Shown here: positions 1-5,497 of the stretch, in pieces
How positions within the stretch are numbered: position 1 is the stretch's first letter
Layout: every line of letters begins with the position of its first letter
The notes under the pieces: generated by a model
What the model was told of the DNA's origin: nothing
What the model saw: only the letters and a program-made list of their open reading frames with translations
Database searches by the model: none
Source of the DNA: Gemmatimonadota bacterium
GTDB lineage: Bacteria; Gemmatimonadota; Gemmatimonadetes; Gemmatimonadales; GWC2-71-9
Assembly (NCBI GenBank): GCA_003221985.1
Contig: QHUQ01000046.1
Coordinates: 1 to 5,497, forward strand
Direction of reading: 5' to 3'
DNA length: 5,497 nucleotides
Position numbers and translations under genes: made by a program

Positions 1-2637
1 CTCGATGATGCCCTACGACTTGGGCGGGAGATCGCGAGTGCACTCGGGTACGCCCATCATCGGGGGCTCGTCCACCGTGACGTCAAGCCCGAGAACGTCC
101 TGCTCTCGGACGGTATGGCGCTCGTCGCGGACTTCGGGATCGCGCGCGCCACGAACGTCAACCATGAACGGCGTCACACGACGACGGGGACCGCGATCGG
201 GACCCCGGCCTACATGGCCCCCGAGCAGATCATGGGAAGCCCGAACGTCGACGGCCGGGCGGATCTGTACAGCCTTGGCTGCGTGCTGTTCGAGATGCTG
301 GCCGGCTCGCCGCCCTTCACCGGACCGGATGAGAGCCTCGCCTATCAGCACCTGAGCGTCACGCCCCGGACCGTTTCGGAATTGCGGCCGGGACTTCCTG
401 CGCGCGTCTCGGCCACTATCGCGAAGGCGCTCGCGAAGTCGCCGGCCGATCGATATGCTACCGCGGCCCGTTTCGCCGAGGCTCTCGCCACAGCTCTCAT
501 CGACGCTCCGGACAGCCCCGCGACGGAGAGGTCTAGGCGGTCGCCGAACAACCTGCCCGCCGAGCGCACAAGCTTTGTGGGCCGCGAAAGGGAGCTCGCG
601 GAATGTGAGCGCCTGTTCGAGGAAACCCGGCTCCTGACGCTCACTGGGATGGGCGGGTGTGGCAAGACGCGACTCGCGCTCAAGCTCGCGGAGGGATGGC
701 TCGACGAACACCCGGACGGCGTCTGGTTCGTCGATCTGGCGCCGCTCACGGACGAGAGTCGCGTCGCCGAGACGATCGCGGTTGCACTTGGCGTGCGGGA
801 GCACGCCGGAAGCTCGATCGAGAGCCTCCGACTCCACGTCCGTGGGAAGAAGCTTGTCGTCGTGCTCGACAACTGCGAGCACCTCCTGTCGGCTTGCGCG
901 ACCGCCGTGAACGCCCTGCTCGACGCCGGGTCGGTCGTACGGGTTCTCACGACGAGCCGCGAAAGCCTTGGGGTCACCGGCGAGCGGCTATTCGCAGTCC
1001 GCTCCTTGGAGGTCCCGCCGGCCGACACGGCGGGCGACGCTAAGCGGGTGGAGTCGTCCGAGGCGGTCCGCCTGTTCGTCGAACGCGCGGTCCTGGCACA
1101 GCCTGGATTCACGGTGACGGCTCAGAACGCGGAAGCCGTCGGCGAGATCTGCCGGAGGTTGGACGGAATCCCGCTCGCGATCGAGCTGGCGGCCGCGCGA
1201 ATCCGTATCCTCTCGGTGGATCAGATCCGCGCCCGGCTGGACGATCGATTTCGACTTCTCACCGCCAGCAGCCGGACCGCGCTGCCACGGCACCAGACGC
1301 TTCAAGCGACGATCCAGTGGAGCTACGACCAGCTGTCGGTCGACGAGCAGCGTCTCTTCCGCAGCCTGGCTGTGTTTGCCGGAGGCTGGACGCTCGCGGG
1401 CGCCGCGCAGGTCGCGGGCGAAGGCTGGGACGAGTTCCAGGTGATTGACCTACTCGCGCGGCTCGTGGACAAGTCGCTCGTGATCGTCGAGCGGGAGCGA
1501 GATGGCGAGCCCCGCTATGGCATGCTCGAGACCGTTCGGCAGTACGGGCAGGAGCGTCTCATCGAGGCCGGCGAGGCGGAGGCCGCTCGCAACCGGCACC
1601 TCTGCGAGTTCCTGGCCCTTGCCGAGCATGCCTACGCGGAACGGTACCTTCGCGAGGGACACTGGACCCCGATGCTCGAGCTCGAGAACGGTAACTTTCG
1701 TGCGGCGCTCGCCCACGCTCGTGGAACGGATACCGAGCGTTATCTCGCCCTAGCGGGAGCCCTCGCTTGGTACTGGTTGGGACTTTCTCACCTCCACGAA
1801 GGTCGTGAGCACCTCACCGCGGCGGTGGCGAGCGCCGCCCCGGACCCACCTCGGCCCGCGCGGGCGCGTGCGCTCCTGGGAACCGGGAACGTCCTCGTGT
1901 GGCAGGGCGACGCGAAGGCAGGTCTGCCGTGGATGGAGGAGGCTGTTCGGATGTGGCGCGATCTCGGCGATTCCAGGGAAGCCGGTTTGGCGATCGAGGC
2001 GCTCGGGTGGGCCCAATTCACGGGTGGCGACGATCTCGCGGCCCGCGCCACGTTCGAAGAATGCCTGCGGATCCAGCGAGAGGCCGATGATCCCGTCCTC
2101 GTGAACCGCGCGATGGTCGGGCTCGCTCAGGTGCTCTCCGCTCTCCACGAGATCGAGCGTGTGCGCCCAATGGCGCGCGAGATCATCGCGTTCTCAGCAT
2201 CAAATCAGGATGCGCGCGGCGAGCACCTGGGCTGGCACTTCCTCGCCGACGCAGCATTGATCGAGGAGAAGTGCGACGAGAGCCTCGGGCACTATCAGAA
2301 GAGCCTCGAACTCGCCCGGCAGACCGGGGATCGGGTCGAGACGAGCTTCGAGCTCCAGGGTGTCGCGATGTCGCTGGCCGGTCTGGGGCACGCGGCGGCC
2401 GCGCTTCGTCTCGCGGCGGCCGCGCGGGCCGAATGGGATCGAGTCGGCGCCGATCCCCATGTGCGCTTCTGGGACGAGCTGCTGGACCAGTATCTTGGAC
2501 GCGCGCGCCGGGAACTGGGACCGACGGCCACGGAAGCGGAGTGGGAGAGAGGGGCTCGGATTCCGTTCGACCAGGCCGTCACGATCGCGCTGAGCGCGAA
2601 CGCCGCTCCACCTGCAGCCGACCCCGCATCCGGCTAA
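1..2637 (+). CDS. Ser/Thr protein kinase fused to STAND-type ATPase with winged helix and TPR-like tail (5' partial)
   Basis: The frame is open from base 1, so 878 C-terminal residues are visible and the true start lies upstream; an ATG at 115 falls inside the kinase and is not the start. Visible-residue numbering: the kinase catalytic loop HRDVKPEN is at 25-32 (Asp27, Asn32), DFG at 44-46, a Thr-rich activation segment at about 55-68, APE at 73-75, and kinase helices run to about 170. The N-lobe (glycine loop, Lys) is outside the window. After a short linker come FVGRE (192-196), Walker A GMGGCGKT (216-223), Walker B VVVLDNCEH (286-294), sensor-like TTSRE (317-321), GIPLAIELAA (389-398) and a winged-helix segment (about 430-500). 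Residues 560-840 are helical, TPR-like. The kinase should phosphorylate Ser/Thr; in the family, the STAND module acts as an ATP-dependent switch and the TPRs sense ligand or partner. The protein looks cytosolic; no membrane segment is visible. The trigger and target are unknown. Domain calls are firm. Confidence 0.95.
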   Translation, partial: LDDALRLGREIASALGYAHHRGLVHRDVKPENVLLSDGMALVADFGIARATNVNHERRHTTTGTAIGTPAYMAPEQIMGSPNVDGRADLYSLGCVLFEMLAGSPPFTGPDESLAYQHLSVTPRTVSELRPGLPARVSATIAKALAKSPADRYATAARFAEALATALIDAPDSPATERSRRSPNNLPAERTSFVGRERELAECERLFEETRLLTLTGMGGCGKTRLALKLAEGWLDEHPDGVWFVDLAPLTDESRVAETIAVALGVREHAGSSIESLRLHVRGKKLVVVLDNCEHLLSACATAVNALLDAGSVVRVLTTSRESLGVTGERLFAVRSLEVPPADTAGDAKRVESSEAVRLFVERAVLAQPGFTVTAQNAEAVGEICRRLDGIPLAIELAAARIRILSVDQIRARLDDRFRLLTASSRTALPRHQTLQATIQWSYDQLSVDEQRLFRSLAVFAGGWTLAGAAQVAGEGWDEFQVIDLLARLVDKSLVIVERERDGEPRYGMLETVRQYGQERLIEAGEAEAARNRHLCEFLALAEHAYAERYLREGHWTPMLELENGNFRAALAHARGTDTERYLALAGALAWYWLGLSHLHEGREHLTAAVASAAPDPPRPARARALLGTGNVLVWQGDAKAGLPWMEEAVRMWRDLGDSREAGLAIEALGWAQFTGGDDLAARATFEECLRIQREADDPVLVNRAMVGLAQVLSALHEIERVRPMAREIIAFSASNQDARGEHLGWHFLADAALIEEKCDESLGHYQKSLELARQTGDRVETSFELQGVAMSLAGLGHAAAALRLAAAARAEWDRVGADPHVRFWDELLDQYLGRARRELGPTATEAEWERGARIPFDQAVTIALSANAAPPAADPASG

Positions 2638-2692
2638 TCCTGGGAGACCCCGCTGCTCTCGAGTATTGGAGCATGCTAGGGTGTTGCGTCAC

Positions 2693-2767
2693 GGCCCCGT
2701 AGCTCAGACGGATAGGGCAGCGGTTTACTAAGCAACTGAAGGCGGTTTTCGACGGAAATCGAGACTT
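2693..2767 (+). pseudogene. Degenerate tRNA gene, tRNA-Arg(CCU)-like 5' half, decayed 3' half
   Basis: The 5' half reads as a normal tRNA. The acceptor strand is GGCCCCG (2693-2699), followed by U8 and A9. The D stem GCTC/GGGC (2702-2705/2715-2718) has one G-U pair. The 9-nt D loop carries A14, G15, G18G19 and A21. Position 26 is A, the 5' anticodon stem is GCGGT (2720-2724), and the loop is TTACTAA with T33. The 3' half is damaged. The anticodon stem partner GCAAC keeps 3 of 5 pairs and the T stem is mostly unpaired, although TTCGA (2748-2752) sits at the T-loop position if the variable loop is 6 nt. The 3' acceptor CGAGACT (2760-2766) pairs at 5 of 7 positions; it differs from the perfect partner only by transitions. 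No CCA is encoded (CAA at 2768-2770). The apparent anticodon ACT is not a usual bacterial one; the arm resembles tRNA-Arg(CCU) with one change. TAGGGT at 2677-2682 resembles a -10 box, with no clear -35. A functional tRNA is unlikely. Confidence 0.55.
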
Positions 2768-2778
2768 CAAGCCAAGTC
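2737..2778 (+). other. Potential stem-loops with two mutually exclusive pairings
   Basis: GGTTTTC (2744-2750) pairs with GGAAATC (2754-2760) around a GAC triloop, giving 7 bp including two G-U pairs. Outside a small internal loop, TGAAG (2737-2741) pairs with CTTCA (2765-2769), which extends the hairpin. GACTT (2763-2767) can instead pair with AAGTC (2774-2778), sharing bases with the outer helix, so the two cannot form together. The segment overlaps the decayed 3' half of the tRNA-like sequence and has no T-tract, so it is not an obvious intrinsic terminator. It may be a chance structure in a relic. Confidence 0.25.
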
Positions 2779-2899
2779 ATTGCGGGCAGCGCTCATCCCC
2801 ACGCCTGTCCGCGCTTCCTCCTCGCCTCCGATGGCGGGCGATGCTCGAGGTGGTTAAACAGGGAGCTTCGACGCTGAGCTTCTGAGCCGACCGGGGAGA

Positions 2900-3577
2900 T
2901 TACCTTCGAATGGCGCTCCAGGTGCCCGACGCGCTATTGCACGTAGAACTCGCAACCAGGGAGTAGGTTCCGGTCGCGGTGGCCCCTGTGATCCCACCGG
3001 TTGAAGAGGTGGCGAGTTGTCCGGTGAGGTTGACGCTGCAACCGTTGGTGCCCGCAGGGATGGACGCCGAGATGGCGCCGGATTCAGACGCCGTCCCTGA
3101 CATGGTGGCAGTCGAGCCGGAGATCGGAGCGAAGGCCCCCTGTATCACCCCGCTGGCGACCGTCCAGGTGAACGTGCCGGTCAGTGTCGAGCCGTCGGAT
3201 TGGCCCCCACTCCACGTTCCGTCATAGGTCCCGTCAAACTGGCCCACGCCTGTACTGGCCGTGAACGCGGCGGTCACGGTCCTGTCCGTGCTCATGATGA
3301 TCGTGCACGGGTTGGCTTGCCCCGCGCCGTCGCCGCTCCAGCCGGTGAAGGCAGATCCCGAGTCAGCGGTAGCGGCGATGCTCACGGTCGTGCCCTGGGC
3401 GTAGGCGGTGGCCGCGGGCGTCGCCACGATGGAGCCGGTGCCAGCGCCCGACTTGGACAGTGTCAGCGTGCGGAGCGGTGGATCCGATGGTGCGGTGGTC
3501 GAGTCCATCCCCAAACAACCGACCATCATGATGCCCACGAGCAGCAGTGTCGGTAGGAGGCGAGCGTAAGACCTCAT
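2900..3577 (-). CDS. Secreted lipoprotein with one InlB-B-type repeat and a C-terminal beta-rich domain
   Basis: This 225-residue protein starts at the ATG complementary to 3575-3577 and ends with TAA. An SD-like AAGAGAG lies 6 nt upstream (3590-3584), supporting the start. The N-terminus has a short basic part (Arg2, Arg6), a hydrophobic core (residues 7-19) and a lipobox-like MVGC with Cys21, so signal peptidase II processing and membrane anchoring are predicted. Residues about 37-105 match the bacterial InlB-like repeat seen in many surface proteins: a TLTLSKSGAGTGSI opening, an FTGWSG core (77-82), Cys91 and a final VTAAF. Of the cysteine pair common in this repeat, only Cys91 is present. 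Residues about 113-223 form a Gly/Ser/Thr-rich, probably beta-strand domain opening with GTYDGTWSG and closing with SGTWSAIRR. Cys180 and Cys213 could form a disulfide. The gene is convergent with the kinase gene and divergent from the exporter. The role is unknown; an adhesive or envelope function is only inferred from the repeat. Confidence 0.85.
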   Translation of the reverse strand: MRSYARLLPTLLLVGIMMVGCLGMDSTTAPSDPPLRTLTLSKSGAGTGSIVATPAATAYAQGTTVSIAATADSGSAFTGWSGDGAGQANPCTIIMSTDRTVTAAFTASTGVGQFDGTYDGTWSGGQSDGSTLTGTFTWTVASGVIQGAFAPISGSTATMSGTASESGAISASIPAGTNGCSVNLTGQLATSSTGGITGATATGTYSLVASSTCNSASGTWSAIRR

Positions 3578-3583
3578 GGTTCA

Positions 3584-3590
3584 CTCTCTT
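3584..3590 (-). promoter_or_regulatory. Ribosome binding site of the lipoprotein gene
   Basis: On the minus strand AAGAGAG precedes the ATG by 6 nt, a suitable distance. It is an imperfect match to AGGAGG but the best purine run upstream, and it supports 3577 as the start. Confidence 0.45.
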
Positions 3591-3740
3591 GAACGGGTCC
3601 AGATCAATCGGGGGGCAGGAACGGCGCCCCGGCGGGAAGTAGAGGTGTCAGGGAGGTATATCGGCACCCGCAGGCCGGATCCTGAAGTTGGAACCGCCAT
3701 CCCGCGCTACGGTTCGCCAGAGCCTGGCGCAGAACGCATC

Positions 3741-3769
3741 TTGGGCTTGCCGCGGAGTGAGGCTATGGT
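3741..3769 (+). promoter_or_regulatory. Candidate sigma-70-type promoter giving a leaderless ABC exporter mRNA
   Basis: TTGGGC (3741-3746) and TATGGT (3764-3769) are separated by exactly 17 nt, the optimal spacing. The -10 matches TATAAT at four of six positions; the -35 matches the TTG half only. Transcription would begin about 7-9 nt after the -10, at 3776-3778, coinciding with the ATG at 3778. This fits the absence of a Shine-Dalgarno sequence at a normal distance; the nearest, GGAG at 3754-3757, is 20 nt away and lies within this promoter. This is a prediction by eye. Confidence 0.4.
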
Positions 3770-3777
3770 CCGCGCCC

Positions 3778-4767
3778 ATGCTCCCTCTCGAGCATCCGCA
3801 GGCGCCCACCGTCGACACCTCGCCACCGCCGCCGCCGTCCGCCGGCGCATCCGGGAGGCGCGTCATCGACGTGGCCCACCTGCGCAAGCTGTACGGCTCC
3901 ACCGTGGCGGTCGACGACGTCTCCTTCGAGGTGTTCGAGGGCGAGATCTTTGGACTCATCGGGCCCAACGGCGCCGGCAAGACCACGACCATGGAATGCG
4001 TCGAGGGCGTTCGCAAGGCCGACGCGGGGCGCACCACGGTGCTCGGCCTCGATCCCGCCCGTGACGCGAACGCGCTGCAAGAGCGCATCGGCGTCCAGCT
4101 CCAGCAGGCGCAGCTGCAGAAGCGCATCCGCGTCTGGGAAGCGGTCGATCTCTGGGCGTCGCTCTACCCGCGCACGGTCGACGGTCGCGCCCTGCTCGAG
4201 CAGCTCGGACTGACCGAAAAGCGCAATGCCTCGTTCATGAGCCTCTCGGGCGGGCAGAAGCAGCGGCTCTTCATCGCGCTCGCGCTCATCAACGACCCCG
4301 AGGTGGTGTTCCTCGACGAGCTCACCACCGGACTGGACCCGCAGGCCCGGCGCGCCATCTGGGACCTGGTAAACGGCATCCGCAGCCGCGGCAAGACGGT
4401 CTTCCTCACCACGCACCTGATGGAAGAAGCCGAGCGGCTCTGCGATCGCGTGGCGATCATCGAGCACGGGCGGCTCATCGAGATGGGCGCGCCTGCCGAC
4501 CTCATCCGCAAGCACTGCCCCGAGCGCGGAGTGGTGTTCTCCAGCGATCGGGAGGACCTCGCGGGCGAACTGGAACGCATCGGGGGAGCCGGGTCGGTGC
4601 GCGTCGAGGGCTCTACGTACACGGTGCAGGGGCGGGGCGATGACTTCGTCACCGCGGTCATTCGCTTCATCGCCGCCCAGCCGCTCACCGTTCGCGACTT
4701 ACGCACCGTGTTCCCGACGCTCGAGGACGTGTTCCTCAAGCTCACCGGGCACGTCATCCGGGAGTAG
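3778..4767 (+). CDS. ABC transporter ATP-binding protein, DrrA/NatA-type (ABC-2 exporter)
   Basis: This 329-residue cytosolic ATPase powers the ABC-2 permease encoded next to it. Visible motifs: Walker A GPNGAGKT (62-69), Q-loop Gln107 in GVQLQQ, signature LSGGQ (156-160), Walker B VVFLDE (176-181; Asp180 and catalytic Glu181), D-loop GLD (185-187) and H-loop His213 in TTHLMEEAERL. Residues after about 245 form the C-terminal extension typical of DrrA/CcmA-like subunits, ending in the usual TLEDVFLKLTG. All catalytic residues are present. The common LDEPTTGLD reads LDELTTGLD here, with Leu182 for Pro. The start at 3778 was chosen because homologous ABC domains begin near residue 29 (VIDVAHLRKLYG), so earlier in-frame TTG (3688) and GTG (3757) codons would add unneeded sequence. 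Even so, the N-terminal 28 residues are an extra Pro-rich tail with five consecutive prolines (16-20). The family exports drugs, lipids, polysaccharides or ions; the substrate here is unknown. Confidence 0.93.
   Translation: MLPLEHPQAPTVDTSPPPPPSAGASGRRVIDVAHLRKLYGSTVAVDDVSFEVFEGEIFGLIGPNGAGKTTTMECVEGVRKADAGRTTVLGLDPARDANALQERIGVQLQQAQLQKRIRVWEAVDLWASLYPRTVDGRALLEQLGLTEKRNASFMSLSGGQKQRLFIALALINDPEVVFLDELTTGLDPQARRAIWDLVNGIRSRGKTVFLTTHLMEEAERLCDRVAIIEHGRLIEMGAPADLIRKHCPERGVVFSSDREDLAGELERIGGAGSVRVEGSTYTVQGRGDDFVTAVIRFIAAQPLTVRDLRTVFPTLEDVFLKLTGHVIRE
4761..4764 (+). promoter_or_regulatory. Possible ribosome binding site of the ABC permease gene
   Basis: GGAG ends at 4764, 12 nt before the permease ATG and immediately before the ATPase stop codon. 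The spacing is longer than ideal, so translation may depend partly on coupling to the ATPase gene. Confidence 0.35.
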
Positions 4768-4776
4768 GCGGCCACC

Positions 4777-5497
4777 ATGCGGGGACTCCTGAAGCTCACC
4801 TGGCTCGAGATCCGGATCTTCGTGCGCGAACCGCTCGGCTTTGTCGCGGCGGTCGGGGTTCCGCTCGCCATTTTCCTCGTACTCGGCCGCTCCATGAGCC
4901 CGGGCGCCGGTCACTCAGCAAGGACGACGCAGTTTCTGGCGCAGGACCTGCCACTTTTCGTTTCCATCTTCATCTCGATCAACGCCGCGCTCTCGCTGAT
5001 CGCGGTGATCTCGATCTACCGCGAGGGCGGTATCCTCAAGCGCCTGCGCGCCACGCCGCTCCGACCGGCGGTCATCCTCGGGGCTCACGTGCTGGTCAAG
5101 CTGGTCTTCACCGGGATCTCGCTCTTGCTCGTGGTCCTCGCGGGGCGGCGCTTCTACCCGGTGACGCTTCACGTGCACTTCGCGGGCTTCGCGCTCGCGG
5201 TCGTCGTGACCACGGTGGCGATCCTGTGCATGGGTTTCATCGTCGCCAGCATGGTGGGCACCGCGAGGTTCGCGCAGCTGATCGGCAGCACGATCTTCTA
5301 CCCGATGCTGGCGATCTCGGGCATGTTCGTGCCGCTTTCGTCGATGCCTCGGCCGTTGGCGCTGCTCGGTAACGTGCTGCCCATGTCGCACGCGGTCGCG
5401 CTGCTTCGTGGCGCATGGGTCGGCGCGGGCTGGCTCGTGCTGTTGCCGCACCTGGGGGCGCTGGCGCTGACGATCGCGATCTGCCTGGCCCTCACGA
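4777..5497 (+). CDS. ABC-2 type transporter permease (3' partial)
   Basis: Reading from the ATG at 4777, 240 codons stay open to the window edge without a stop. The start is nine bases after the ATPase stop, so the two genes are almost certainly one operon and one exporter. The N-terminus has the cytosolic helix typical of the family (LEIRIFVREPLGF) leading into the first membrane segment. Hydrophobic segments lie at about residues 21-38, 58-80, 101-123, 136-160, 166-187 and 219-240, giving the expected six. Between the second and third is the conserved cytosolic KRLRATPLRP (88-97), characteristic of ABC-2 permeases that pair with DrrA/NatA-type ATPases. The ISGMFVPLSSMP stretch (180-191) followed by LPMSHAVALLRG (201-212) also fits the family. 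Family members are usually about 240-280 residues, so little should be missing. The substrate cannot be inferred. Confidence 0.92.
   Translation, partial: MRGLLKLTWLEIRIFVREPLGFVAAVGVPLAIFLVLGRSMSPGAGHSARTTQFLAQDLPLFVSIFISINAALSLIAVISIYREGGILKRLRATPLRPAVILGAHVLVKLVFTGISLLLVVLAGRRFYPVTLHVHFAGFALAVVVTTVAILCMGFIVASMVGTARFAQLIGSTIFYPMLAISGMFVPLSSMPRPLALLGNVLPMSHAVALLRGAWVGAGWLVLLPHLGALALTIAICLALT

Larger units (their letters stand above)
3578..3777. other. Shared upstream region between divergent lipoprotein and ABC exporter genes
   Basis: This 200-bp region separates two divergent starts and must hold both promoters. On the plus strand a promoter candidate lies directly before the ABC gene. On the minus strand TATACC (3660-3655) resembles a -10 box but has no convincing -35. 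An inverted repeat GGGGC/GCCCC (3612-3616 and 3626-3630, 9-nt loop) would fall in the lipoprotein leader if that box is used. No clear operator symmetry centred between the two genes is visible. Confidence 0.5.

Noticed and set aside
13..882. Long minus-strand open frame (289 codons) antisense to the kinase gene
   Set aside because: It is a shadow of high-GC third positions; its translation is Arg-rich with no recognisable domain, and the plus strand carries clear kinase and P-loop motifs.
2652..2676. Inverted repeat TGCTC/GAGCA as a terminator after the kinase gene
   Set aside because: The stem is short with an 8-10 nt loop and no T-tract follows; it overlaps the putative tRNA promoter.
2715..2791. 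8-bp direct repeat GGGCAGCG (2715-2722 and 2784-2791) as a target-site duplication
   Set aside because: The sequence after the second copy does not resume the tRNA, and the 61-bp spacer has no inverted ends or mobile gene.
2862..2883. Direct repeat GAGCTTC separated by 6 nt, possibly an operator
   Set aside because: It lies downstream of both convergent genes, where an operator has no obvious target, and 7 bp is easily chance.
2693..2896. tRNA interrupted by a group I intron, with CGGGG at 2892-2896 as the distant acceptor partner
   Set aside because: No T arm at the right distance from CGGGG, no 3' anticodon exon and no recognisable intron core motifs.
2737..2899. tmRNA, suggested by TTTTCGACGG resembling the tmRNA 5' element
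   Set aside because: Only about 160 nt remain before the lipoprotein gene, and there is no tag frame or tRNA-like 3' end.
3763..4515. Long minus-strand open frame antisense to the ABC ATPase
   Set aside because: The plus strand encodes an unmistakable ABC ATPase; the antisense product has no family resemblance.
4915..5451. Minus-strand open frame of 178 codons rich in Arg, His, Asp and Glu
   Set aside because: It is antisense to the ABC-2 permease, and its charged composition is the expected complement of hydrophobic codons.

Overview
The window is GC-rich throughout, with strongly G/C-biased third codon positions and many long antisense shadow frames. It carries a bacterial eukaryote-type Ser/Thr kinase fused to a STAND-type ATPase, a lipoprotein with a bacterial InlB-like repeat, and an ABC-2 exporter. 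This mix is common in soil and sediment bacteria with large signalling repertoires, such as Gemmatimonadota, Acidobacteriota, Eisenbacteria-like lineages and Myxococcota. The sequence alone does not fix the phylum, and that assignment is inference.

Layout. Positions 1-2637 (+) hold the 3' 878 codons of one very long gene. It encodes the C-terminal two-thirds or so of a protein kinase domain, a P-loop NTPase with a winged helix, and a helical TPR-like tail; its start lies upstream of the window. Positions 2638-2899 are intergenic. They contain a degenerate tRNA (2693-2767): the 5' half keeps every invariant tRNA position, while the 3' half has decayed. A small set of hairpins overlaps its 3' part. 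Positions 2900-3577 (-) encode a secreted lipoprotein with one InlB-B-type repeat and a C-terminal beta-rich domain I cannot name. Positions 3578-3777 are the 200-bp upstream region shared by this gene and the divergent ABC operon. It contains a plausible promoter placed so that transcription would begin almost exactly at the ABC gene's ATG, implying a leaderless mRNA. Positions 3778-4767 (+) encode an ABC ATPase of the DrrA/NatA type. Positions 4777-5497 (+) encode its ABC-2 permease partner, open at the right edge of the window.

How they work together. The ATPase and permease are nine bases apart and very probably form one exporter whose substrate cannot be read from the sequence. The kinase-STAND protein is a stand-alone signalling protein; nothing ties it to the exporter except proximity. 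The lipoprotein faces away from the exporter, so co-regulation from the shared 200-bp region is possible but not shown. I found no CRISPR array, insertion sequence, transposase or integrase. The two observations most worth following up are the decayed tRNA and the predicted leaderless start of the exporter operon.
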